In this document: positions 1 to 6,894 of the stretch, one piece after another | How the letters are laid out: every line of letters starts with the position of its first letter | How positions within the stretch are numbered: the first letter of the stretch is position 1 | NCBI GenBank assembly: GCA_045641165.1 | Contig: JAZUGL010000010.1 | Span: forward strand, 1-6,894 | DNA: 6,894 bases | Origin: Hennigella sp045641165 | GTDB lineage: Bacteria > Bacillota_I > Bacilli_A > Mycoplasmatales > Mycoplasmoidaceae | Direction: 5' to 3' | Translations under genes and position numbers: made by a program | The notes under the pieces: model-generated | Seen by the model: the letters and a program-made list of their open reading frames with translations, nothing else | Told to the model about the DNA's origin: nothing | Databases searched by the model: none

Positions 1-606
<606 letters not shown>

Positions 607-683
607 TTGTTAGAATTGACTAATCCTTATATTCATTGTGATCAAAAAAATATTTGGACTAGAAAGATTGTTGATTTTATAAA

Positions 684-697
684 ACTTTCAAAGAACA
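684..697 (-). promoter_or_regulatory. boxA-like antitermination element in the spacer
   Basis: The minus strand reads TGTTCTTTGAAAGT, very close to the TGNTCTTTGAAAACT boxA found in Gram-positive rRNA leaders and spacers. In those operons boxA RNA is bound by NusB-S10 to keep RNA polymerase resistant to Rho and paused states. A second, similar copy sits in the 16S leader (2375-2388). The function is inferred from family knowledge; the sequence match is direct. Confidence 0.6.
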
Positions 698-726
698 TTC
701 CTGGAAAAACCAAAATAAGTTCTTCC

Positions 727-744
727 AAAACTAAATAGAATCCG
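727..744 (-). repeat. 16S processing stem, 3' strand
   Basis: These 18 bases are a perfect reverse complement of 2363-2380 in the 16S leader. In the precursor RNA, leader AAAACUAAAUAGAAUCCG pairs with spacer CGGAUUCUAUUUAGUUUU, closing a loop around the whole 16S rRNA. Pairing can continue past a G-G mismatch using leader GAUCUUU and spacer GGAAGAACUU, giving roughly 27 positions with few mismatches. Such stems are the usual RNase III substrate in rRNA maturation. Confidence 0.85.
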
Positions 745-745
745 A

Positions 746-810
746 CCTTAGAAATTCTGTGAGTGTAATCTTTTGTCCTTGTGTATATGCAGATTACTAA
801 TTTACTAAGG
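746..810 (-). repeat. Nested inverted repeats in the spacer
   Basis: CCTTAG (746-751) pairs with CTAAGG (805-810), and inside it GATTAC/GTAATC arms (765-770 with 792-797) can pair, leaving an internal loop and a 21-nt apical loop. The structure abuts the 16S processing stem and may stack on it in the precursor RNA. Only short arms are involved, so the fold is a suggestion from sequence symmetry. Confidence 0.45.
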
Positions 811-856
811 ATTTATTGTGTACACTTGTAAAAACAAGTTAATATTTTTACTCCAT

Positions 857-2358
<1,502 letters not shown>

Positions 2359-2362
2359 TTGA

Positions 2363-2380
2363 CGGATTCTATTTAGTTTT
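2363..2380 (-). repeat. 16S processing stem, 5' strand
   Basis: An exact 18-base reverse complement of 727-744 in the spacer. It ends four bases before the inferred 16S 5' end and overlaps the 3' part of the leader boxA. See the 3' strand entry for the pairing. Probable RNase III processing site. Confidence 0.85.
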
Positions 2381-2388
2381 CAAAGATC
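2375..2388 (-). promoter_or_regulatory. boxA-like antitermination element in the 16S leader
   Basis: The minus strand reads GATCTTTGAAAACT, matching the core CTTTGAAAACT of Gram-positive rRNA boxA elements. Its tail (AAAACT) is shared with the processing stem, so antitermination factor binding and stem formation would use the same bases at different times. Role inferred from family knowledge. Confidence 0.6.
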
Positions 2389-2445
2389 TTACTACCGATA
2401 AATAACTAATGGTGAGACATGCTCACTGTTAAATACGGTTTTTCT

Positions 2446-2474
2446 ATTATATATATAATTCAATAAATATTTAA
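2446..2474 (-). promoter_or_regulatory. Probable rRNA operon promoter
   Basis: A consensus -10 TATAAT is present on the minus strand at 2451-2446, about 88 bp upstream of mature 16S. A weak -35 candidate, TTAAAT (2474-2469), is spaced 17 bp from it. The whole promoter fits into the 36 bp behind the pnuC stop codon. The flanking sequence is so AT-rich that the -35 call is tentative; poor -35 boxes are common in mollicutes. Confidence 0.55.
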
Positions 2475-2481
2475 TAATTTT

Positions 2482-3273
2482 TTATTTTTTATTATTTTTT
2501 TTAATTGAACGTCTTCAATTAAATAAACCAATAAAGTCAACTGTAGTCATACATAGGCCAGAGAAAAACATTGTTCAACAATCAAATTGGTTACCTATTC
2601 CAGATTGGATTGCTTCAATACCTTTTGTTAATCATAATAAGCATATAGCCGTGTTAGCAAAGATATATGTGTATCAAGATAAGTCATATCTTTTAAACAT
2701 TGGAACTAAACCAGCAATAGTAAACATTAAAATAGCAGAATCGAAGATTCTAACTGGTCATGATTCAGGAATTGTTTGACTTCCGCCTGATCAAAATTCC
2801 ACAAATCCAGGTAAACCTTCAACTCATGCAAATAAACCTGTTAAACCAACAAAAACTGCTAAGTAAATAATAGTAGTTCATGCTTTAACATGCTTAGGAG
2901 CAATAGAAACTTTATCTTTGGATGCTCTTGATCAAGCAATTACAGATCCACCTTGAATAATAATGTTTATGCAATACATTATCATTGAACCATAAGCATG
3001 GTTAATTCATGCTAAAGCAATTAGAAAGATGGAAGCAACAAAACCAAAGAAAGGGCCAATAACTCTTTCTTTTGCACAACCCATAACAGCAAAGATACTT
3101 AAGATAGAAGAAATACATGCTAATCATGTTTTTGCTTCTGCTCATTTTCCTCAGCATAATGGAATAATGAAAAAAACAAGTGAAGTTATGACATTAAGTC
3201 ATAAAAGAATATGTTCTAAAATAGTTAATTCTTTTAAATAATTTTGTTTTGATAAAAATGTTTTTGCACTCAT
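2482..3273 (-). CDS. pnuC: PnuC-family nicotinamide riboside/NMN transporter
   Basis: With UGA read as Trp this is an uninterrupted 263-residue frame from ATG (3273-3271) to TAA (2484-2482). It is very hydrophobic, with seven or eight membrane segments (about 19-40, 50-66, 73-92, 96-115, 132-152, 176-192, 200-218, 234-253). PnuC-like features are the amphipathic NIIIQGGSVIAWSR segment (103-116), FANTAICLLWLTKG near 205-218 and the C-terminal D-x-x-GLFNWRR (246-255) followed by a Lys/Asn-rich tail. PnuC proteins facilitate uptake of nicotinamide riboside (historically NMN), which is trapped by phosphorylation and converted to NAD; this suits an organism without de novo NAD synthesis. All 14 Trp codons are TGA, so the gene is invisible under the standard code. 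No Shine-Dalgarno is seen. It is divergent from 3331-4050 and lies directly upstream of the rRNA promoter. The family call is firm; the exact substrate is inferred. Confidence 0.88.
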
Positions 3274-3283
3274 AAATTAAATG

Positions 3284-3313
3284 TTGTTATCTAATTATAT
3301 AAATCATTATTAT
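3284..3313 (+). promoter_or_regulatory. Candidate promoter of the 3331 gene
   Basis: TTGTTA (3284-3289) and TATTAT (3308-3313) are 18 bp apart, which would place the start point near 3320, about 10 nt before the ATG. TATATA at 3296-3301 is an alternative -10. It interleaves with the divergent pnuC promoter, so the two could compete for polymerase. Confidence 0.4.
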
Positions 3314-3322
3314 TTTTGTAAA
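3294..3322 (-). promoter_or_regulatory. Promoter of pnuC
   Basis: The minus strand has TTTACA (3322-3317), a 17-bp spacer and a perfect TATAAT (3299-3294). A start point near 3287 would give a leader of about 14 nt with no recognisable ribosome binding site. This is the best sigma-70/SigA-type promoter match in the window. It overlaps the promoter of the divergent gene. Confidence 0.65.
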
Positions 3323-3330
3323 ATTAAAAT

Positions 3331-4050
3331 ATGAAACTAAAAACTAAACAAATTTTAGCTGGTTTTGGTATGGGAATTACAGCAGTTGTAGGTCTAGGCT
3401 GTGTTGGCTTAGGTTTATATGCTATTTTAACTATGAAACGTCCATATATAAATCAATGAGTTGATTTAGCTAAACAAAATTTCGATCCTATTGTTAGTCA
3501 AATAGATAGTGACTTTGTTAAACAAGAAACAGGACAAGAAATTTTAACAGAAGGCATTGTTAAAAATTTTTATATTGAAAAAGCAATTAAAACTCCAGAA
3601 GTGTTTGTGGAAGATTTATTAGCAGAAAAAAATAAGAAAGTACATCCTTTTGATAATAATCCTTATTTAAATTTTAAGATTAGAATCAGCGATCCAACTA
3701 TTACAAAAGATGATGCTAACAATTACTACATTTCTTTTTTATTTAATGAAAGTTTCAAGGCAAATGAAAATGCAGAAATTTATGGTGAATTAGAATGAAG
3801 TGGAAGTTATACTAACATCCCGCTTAGTGTTAATCATGACAGCAATGAAAATTGAAATATAAATGTTAAACCCGATGGAAACAAAGGCAATGCAACTATA
3901 AAAATAATTAAAAATACAAGTCACGAAGCACAAGACGTGGGTACATATGAAATAGTTAATGGGCAAGTGCCTTCTACACTTACTAATGATTATTTCTATG
4001 ATTTTACTTCACCCTCAAGATATTTGTATAAAGTTGAAATAAACAAATAA
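3331..4050 (+). CDS. Hypothetical membrane-anchored extracellular protein
   Basis: Frame of 239 residues from ATG to TAA when UGA encodes Trp (W43, W156, W175; no UGG). I do not recognise the family. A lysine-bearing N-terminus (MKLKTK) precedes one long hydrophobic segment, about residues 8-34, rich in Gly/Val/Leu, ending at KRP. This looks like an uncleaved signal anchor putting some 205 residues outside the cell. C24 lies within the helix with Gly at -3 and hydrophobic residues after it, so it is a poor lipobox. The outer part begins with a charged, probably helical region (44-110), then an aromatic and Asn/Thr/Ser-rich, likely beta-rich domain (111-239), for example NNYYISFLFNESF (131-143). 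No catalytic motif is seen. The ATG start is chosen because the anchor follows directly; there is no Shine-Dalgarno. It stands alone on the plus strand and ends 8 bp from the convergent pepD stop. A surface antigen, adhesin-like or accessory role is possible but unproven. Confidence 0.8.
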
Positions 4051-4058
4051 TCTCTACT

Positions 4059-5633
4059 TTAAGGGAGTTTATGCATATTGTCTATAGCATATAAAAGCGC
4101 CTTTAGACTGCTTTCAAGCACATCAAGATAACATTGCTCACCAGTTGAGTGAACACCAATATATTTAGCACCAATACATGTTTGGTTTAGCCCAGGATGC
4201 AGTAAAGAAAATTTTGCTGGTTCAACAGCACCATTTGTCTTTTTTTCGTATCAACTTATGTTATTGGCCTCATAACCTTGCTTGATTAAATCTATAATTA
4301 GATCTCCTTCTTCTTTTTCTTCTCATGGATCTACTCTAGATACCTCTTCATATTCAGATGGATTAAAGCCGGCTTTTGCAAATGCTCCAGTAATATTAGC
4401 TTCGATTGCATCAACCATATCTCTCTTGACGGCTCTATCATATTTTTCAAATGTAAATTTACCATCAATAATTGATGTGGGGCCAATATTGGCTGAACGG
4501 TTAGGATTTTCAACTTCACGTTCTGGGTCTTTTGGATCAATTACACCATACAAAAGTTCATTACCAATCATGGTAATAATTTTTTCTGAATTTTCGGCAT
4601 CAATTGCGCCATCATTCTTATTATTTTTCTTTTCTAAACCATAAGCCATACCATCTTTGTCATCTTTATATTTATTTTTTCATACTGCAAGGAGATCATC
4701 AAAAATACTTGCAACATCATCCTTGGTTGCATTACAAGTAAAAACGCATTCGGCATATGGAATTAATGCATTGTTTGCGTATTCTTGTTGACCATGACCA
4801 AAACTAACTAACTGAATGGTTTTGTTTTCTTGTAATAAGTTAAAAAGTCCTTCAAAAATAAATCTTTCGGCGTTACCTCTTAATTTGCCTATATCATTAC
4901 CACTATGACCGCCTTTAAAGCCTCTGGCTTTAATTTCAAAAGTTGTATTTGTAGAAGGATCAGGATCATAATTGTGCGCAAGTTTAAAAACAGCACCACC
5001 AGCACATGATATGTATACTCCGCCATTTTCTATTTCGCCATCAAGTGAAATTAAATAGTTTGTGTCGATTGCTTCTGAAGGTAATTGACCTGCGCCAATC
5101 ATACCGTCTTCTTCATCGGCTGTAAATAATATTCTAATTGGGCCATGTTTAATATCAGGATTTTTAACTATAGCTAAAGCTAAACCTATTCCTATACCAT
5201 CGTCAGCACCCAATGATGTTACATAATCTTTGGAAGATAAAAAGTTTCCGTTTGGGTGATATTGAGGAATAATCGGATCAAACTTTTTTTCGATAGGACC
5301 AGCATAAACCATATCCATGTGTGCTTGTAAAATAAGTTTTGGGTCATGTTCACGGGTTGGTTCGTTTGCAGGAACATCAAACCACATGTTACCATATTCG
5401 TCTCTTTGGGCAGTTGTGCCAAGTTCTCTTGCTTGACTAAATAAATATCCTCTTATTTCATCTAGATAGTAAGTTGGATGCGGGTATTTACAAACCTCAT
5501 AAAACTCATTAACTGCTTCTTGGATTATTTTTTGAGTAAAGGTTTGCCCTTTACCACACGATACTAAAATATTCATCGGAATTAGCGAGCATGACAGTGC
5601 TGCAAATGGTATTAATAATTTATGCTTTTTCAT
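4059..5633 (-). CDS. pepD: PepD-like Xaa-His dipeptidase (M20 family), predicted lipoprotein
   Basis: A 524-residue frame, ATG 5633-5631 to TAA 4061-4059, read through three UGA-Trp codons (W318, W437, W461; W84 is UGG). Residues 1-26 form a lipoprotein signal: MKKHK, a hydrophobic core and lipobox LVSC with C26 followed by GKG. The mature part matches PepD/aminoacyl-histidine dipeptidase: LQAHMDMV (H105, D107), LGADDGIG (D144), TADEEDGMIGA (E174/E175), SLDGE (D198), GFKGGHSG (H243), NRSANIG in the C-terminal half and GVHSTGEQ (H495). By analogy with Vibrio PepD, H105, D144, E175, D198 and H495 would bind two metal ions, with D107 and E174 catalytic. Length fits PepD (about 485) plus signal peptide. 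Members hydrolyse Xaa-His and other dipeptides and are usually cytosolic, so surface location is notable. The HAGLE motif of typical PepD is HPGLN here (H479). A GAGGATC ribosome site precedes the ATG. Substrate range is not determinable here. Confidence 0.9.
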
Positions 5634-5637
5634 AAGT

Positions 5638-5644
5638 GATCCTC
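5638..5644 (-). promoter_or_regulatory. Ribosome binding site of pepD
   Basis: The minus strand reads GAGGATC, ending four bases before the ATG at 5633. GAGGA is complementary to the CCTCC at the 3' end of the 16S rRNA in this same window. It supports this start, and with it the signal peptide. It is the only clear Shine-Dalgarno among the four complete protein genes. Confidence 0.7.
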
Positions 5645-5650
5645 ATAAGT

Positions 5651-5656
5651 ATTATA
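5651..5656 (-). promoter_or_regulatory. Candidate -10 box of pepD
   Basis: A perfect TATAAT on the minus strand directly follows the U-tract of the tRNA-Trp terminator. Initiation 6-8 bases downstream would begin the mRNA at or just before the GAGGATC site, giving a leader of only about 11-13 nt. No good -35 exists (CTAAGT, 5679-5674, lies in the terminator loop and arm). Confidence 0.45.
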
Positions 5657-5663
5657 AAAAAAT

Positions 5664-5690
5664 AAAAATACTAACTTAGTTAGTATTTTT
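5664..5690 (-). terminator. Intrinsic terminator downstream of tRNA-Trp
   Basis: Perfect 12-bp inverted repeat: AAAAATACTAAC (5664-5675) and GTTAGTATTTTT (5679-5690) with a 3-base loop. On the minus strand the ACTAAC/GTTAGT core is followed by TTTTTATTTTTTT. It starts 4 bases after the CCA end of the tRNA, so it most likely ends the tRNA-Trp transcript and separates it from pepD. The symmetric A/T flanks mean it could also act on plus-strand transcription. Confidence 0.75.
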
Positions 5691-5694
5691 TTAA

Positions 5695-5769
5695 TGGCAG
5701 GGGTGGCAGGATTTGAACCCACAACACGCGGATTTGAAGTCCGCAGTTCTGCCGTTGAACTACACCCCT
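5695..5769 (-). tRNA. trnW: tRNA-Trp (anticodon UCA), reads UGA
   Basis: A 75-nt cloverleaf: acceptor AGGGGTG/CACCCCT (perfect 7 bp), D arm GTTC/GAAC, anticodon stem GCGGA/TCCGC with loop CTTCAAA, T arm GTGGG/CCTGC (two G-U pairs) with loop TTCAAAT, discriminator G and an encoded CCA. The anticodon, complementary to TGA at 5735-5737, is UCA. This is the mollicute tRNA that decodes UGA as tryptophan and, by wobble, can also read UGG. It lies between the CoaX-like gene and pepD and is followed by an intrinsic terminator. Its presence independently supports use of translation table 4. Confidence 0.97.
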
Positions 5770-5774
5770 AAACG

Positions 5775-5789
5775 CTTATATATTATAAG
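5775..5789 (-). promoter_or_regulatory. Candidate tRNA-Trp promoter with inverted repeat
   Basis: A perfect TATAAT (5787-5782, minus strand) lies about 12 bp before the tRNA 5' end, leaving a leader of roughly 6 nt. It is embedded in a palindrome, CTTATA-ata-TATAAG (5775-5789). No good -35 box is visible. The tRNA might instead be cut out of read-through RNA from the CoaX-like gene, whose stop is only 25 bp upstream. Confidence 0.45.
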
Positions 5790-5794
5790 AAATA

Positions 5795-6538
5795 TTATCA
5801 TTTTTTCTTAATTGCTAAAATGGCAATTGAACGTAAACTTGCATGAGAAACAAATGTATATTTCTTGCTTAATACTTGGTATCTATAAGATCCACCACCG
5901 CAAATAAAAATATTCTTACGATTTAATTTGTATTTCTTACAAACAAAATCTAAATAGCCTTCCATCATGTTTCTTGCGCCAGAAGCAAATGCATCTGGAG
6001 TATTCAAACCTATATTTTTATCAAATACAGTTGGAATTAATTCTTTTGGAATAGAAGTAATCTTAGGAATTTGTTTTAGACCAATCATTACATTAGGAAT
6101 TAAGTCGACTGATAAGAATTTATTCTTATTAACTATGACTAAATAGAAAACTGTTCCTAAGCATAATGATGCACCTTTTTTGCATCTTGTTGATGTGTAA
6201 TAAGCTGATAAAAGAATATCACTACCTACAACTACATTCTTTTTAATATTGCTTAAATCTAATAACTTAGAAAAATCACTTCTAACAATTTGTTTTATAT
6301 TTGAGCAATACTTTTTAATTTGTTTTAAAAATCTATCAGTAATTTGCTTAGTAGTTGAAGACAAAAATATAACTTTATGAATCTTTTTAACTTTTAGTCT
6401 TTGATAAACAGATGCAAAACTAACTTTATTACTATCTGTAACAAAATGTTTAAGAGTTTTGTTAACCATAATACATGCTTTAATGCATGTATTACCTAAG
6501 TCAATTAATAAATAATTAGTTGTAGTAGATCTTTTCAT
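5795..6538 (-). CDS. coaX: Divergent type III pantothenate kinase-like protein
   Basis: A 247-residue frame from ATG (6538-6536). The TGA at 5800-5798 is Trp247 and the true stop is the adjacent TAA (5797-5795). The actin/Hsp70-like (ASKHA) fold of CoaX is indicated by LLIDLGNTCIK at the N-terminus (D13, N16, T17, K20), VVVGSD (G105, D107), LCLGTV (T129), LIPNVMIGL (147-154), LNTPDAFASGA (178-188), FICGGGS (211-217) and a C-terminal HASLRS-type ending. CoaX phosphorylates pantothenate with ATP as the first step of CoA synthesis. The length fits (about 250). Several usual residues differ: GxDR is GSDI, the Asp of D-x-GT is Cys126, and the PG of the G-x-I-x-PG motif is PN. It may be an adapted kinase or have altered activity. 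The start is favoured because LIDLGNT follows at once and no in-frame start lies between it and an upstream TAA. It overlaps the upstream kinase-like gene by 23 bp, has no Shine-Dalgarno, and is probably translated from the same mRNA. Confidence 0.75.
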
Positions 6539-6894
6539 GATGGATAACGTATCTATAAGACTTTTTGATTTGTTTCATAGTCTTTTTACGATACTTTAAA
6601 ATTCTTCTTGTTGGTGGCATAGTTTGTGCTCACAAATGAGCAAAGACAGATGATAAGAAAACATAATCTGATAATTTTTCTTTATCAAAGTTTTTAATGT
6701 AACCACTCATATCAATTCTATCAAGACTAATACCTGTTTCTCTAATTCAATTAGCAAAATCTCAATATGGGCTTGCTAAACAACATCATTCATAATCAAT
6801 AAGATGAATCTTTTGTCCATCATAAATAATATTTAATGGATTGATATCACTATGAGTCAAAACTAGTGGTTCATTTCTTCTTCTATCTAATAAA
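6516..6894 (-). CDS. Choline/aminoalcohol kinase-like phosphotransferase, C-terminal part
   Basis: The last 125 residues of a gene that enters from beyond the window end; stop TAA at 6518-6516. It shows the Brenner motif of the APH/choline kinase superfamily, LTHSDINPLNII (His14, Asp16 and Asn21 of the fragment), where the Asp is the catalytic base and Asn binds metal, followed by LIDYEW (Asp33), the second metal-binding site. SPYWDFANWIRE after it resembles the D-x-A-N region of choline/ethanolamine kinases and LicA. A Lys/Arg-rich, likely helical tail ends the protein. Four Trp residues are all UGA. Such enzymes phosphorylate choline, ethanolamine or related small alcohols for phospholipid or glycolipid head groups; a fructosamine- or thiamine-kinase-like role is an alternative. 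The 3' end overlaps the start of the CoaX-like gene by 23 bp in another frame, suggesting an operon with translational coupling. Confidence 0.85.

Larger units (their letters stand above)
607..856 (-). other. 16S-23S internal transcribed spacer without tRNA genes
   Basis: This 250-bp AT-rich spacer contains no tRNA, unlike the Ile/Ala-tRNA spacers of many bacteria; a tRNA-free spacer is usual in mollicutes. In transcript order it holds a 6-bp hairpin just after 16S (ACTTGT/ACAAGT arms, 824-829 and 834-839), a nested pair of inverted repeats (746-751 with 805-810, 765-770 with 792-797), the 3' strand of the 16S processing stem (727-744) and a boxA-like element (684-697). The last 70 or so bases before 23S are AT-rich and probably form part of the 23S processing stem, whose partner would lie outside the window. 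Confidence 0.9.
2359..2445 (-). other. 16S rRNA leader
   Basis: This is the short transcribed leader between the inferred rRNA promoter and the mature 16S 5' end. In transcript order it holds a small hairpin (GTGAG/CTCAC arms, 2412-2416 and 2422-2426), a boxA-like site (2375-2388) and the 5' strand of the processing stem (2363-2380). No protein gene is seen. Confidence 0.7.

Noticed and set aside
2480..2502. T-rich run on the plus strand as a pnuC or rRNA terminator
   Set aside because: On the transcribed minus strand it is A-rich, encodes the Lys/Asn tail of PnuC and has no stem, so it is not an intrinsic terminator.
3029..3241. 70-residue plus-strand open frame
   Set aside because: Shadow of the minus-strand pnuC gene, which is longer, uninterrupted in code 4 and recognisable as a family.
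3394..3402. Possible lipobox around C24 of the 3331 protein
   Set aside because: Gly at -3 and a continuing hydrophobic helix after the Cys do not fit a lipobox; an uncleaved signal anchor is more likely.
4282..4644. 120-residue plus-strand open frame and a minus-strand frame at 4331-4540
   Set aside because: Both are out-of-frame shadows of the C-terminal half of pepD, which continues through UGA-Trp codons to 4059.
4323..4682. pepD as a broken gene (in-frame TGA at 4682-4680 and 4325-4323)
   Set aside because: The TGA codons are Trp in this code; homology resumes in the same frame and the terminal GVHSTGEQ motif is present, so the gene is intact.
5589..5591. Alternative lipobox LSC at C15 of PepD
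   Set aside because: It sits too early in the hydrophobic core; C26 in LVSC followed by Gly-Lys is the standard position.

Overview
The window is a piece of a small, AT-rich mollicute (Mycoplasma-type) chromosome. UGA is read as tryptophan throughout: every protein gene here has in-frame TGA codons at conserved or plausible positions (I count about 25 UGA against one UGG). The window also encodes the matching tRNA-Trp with anticodon UCA. The 16S rRNA looks like that of the hominis/pneumonia-type mycoplasmas, but I cannot name a species from sequence alone. Read with the standard code, most genes fragment or vanish, so all calls below use translation table 4.

Layout. Positions 1-606 are the 5' part of 23S rRNA and 857-2358 the complete 16S rRNA, both on the minus strand. 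They are separated by a tRNA-free spacer (607-856) that holds half of the 16S processing stem and a boxA-like element. The leader and probable promoter of the rRNA operon lie at 2359-2474, directly behind the stop codon of a PnuC-type nicotinamide riboside/NMN transporter (2482-3273, minus). A 57-bp gap with divergent promoters separates pnuC from an unrecognised membrane-anchored protein (3331-4050, plus). That gene ends 8 bp from the stop of a convergent gene for a lipoprotein-type PepD (Xaa-His dipeptidase, M20 family; 4059-5633, minus). Upstream of pepD on the same strand come a hairpin terminator, tRNA-Trp(UCA) (5695-5769), a divergent type III pantothenate kinase-like gene (5795-6538) and the 3' end of a choline kinase/LicA-type phosphotransferase gene (6516 to beyond the window end), which overlaps the kinase gene by 23 bp.

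Together the genes suit a parasite that scavenges: NAD precursor import (PnuC), CoA synthesis from pantothenate (CoaX-like), surface digestion of dipeptides (PepD lipoprotein) and choline or a similar aminoalcohol phosphorylation (LicA-like). I see no mobile element, CRISPR array, phage gene or clear new multi-gene system. The most notable points are the predicted surface location of PepD, the altered active-site motifs of the CoaX-like protein, the unknown anchored protein, and the very tight packing of pnuC against the rRNA promoter.
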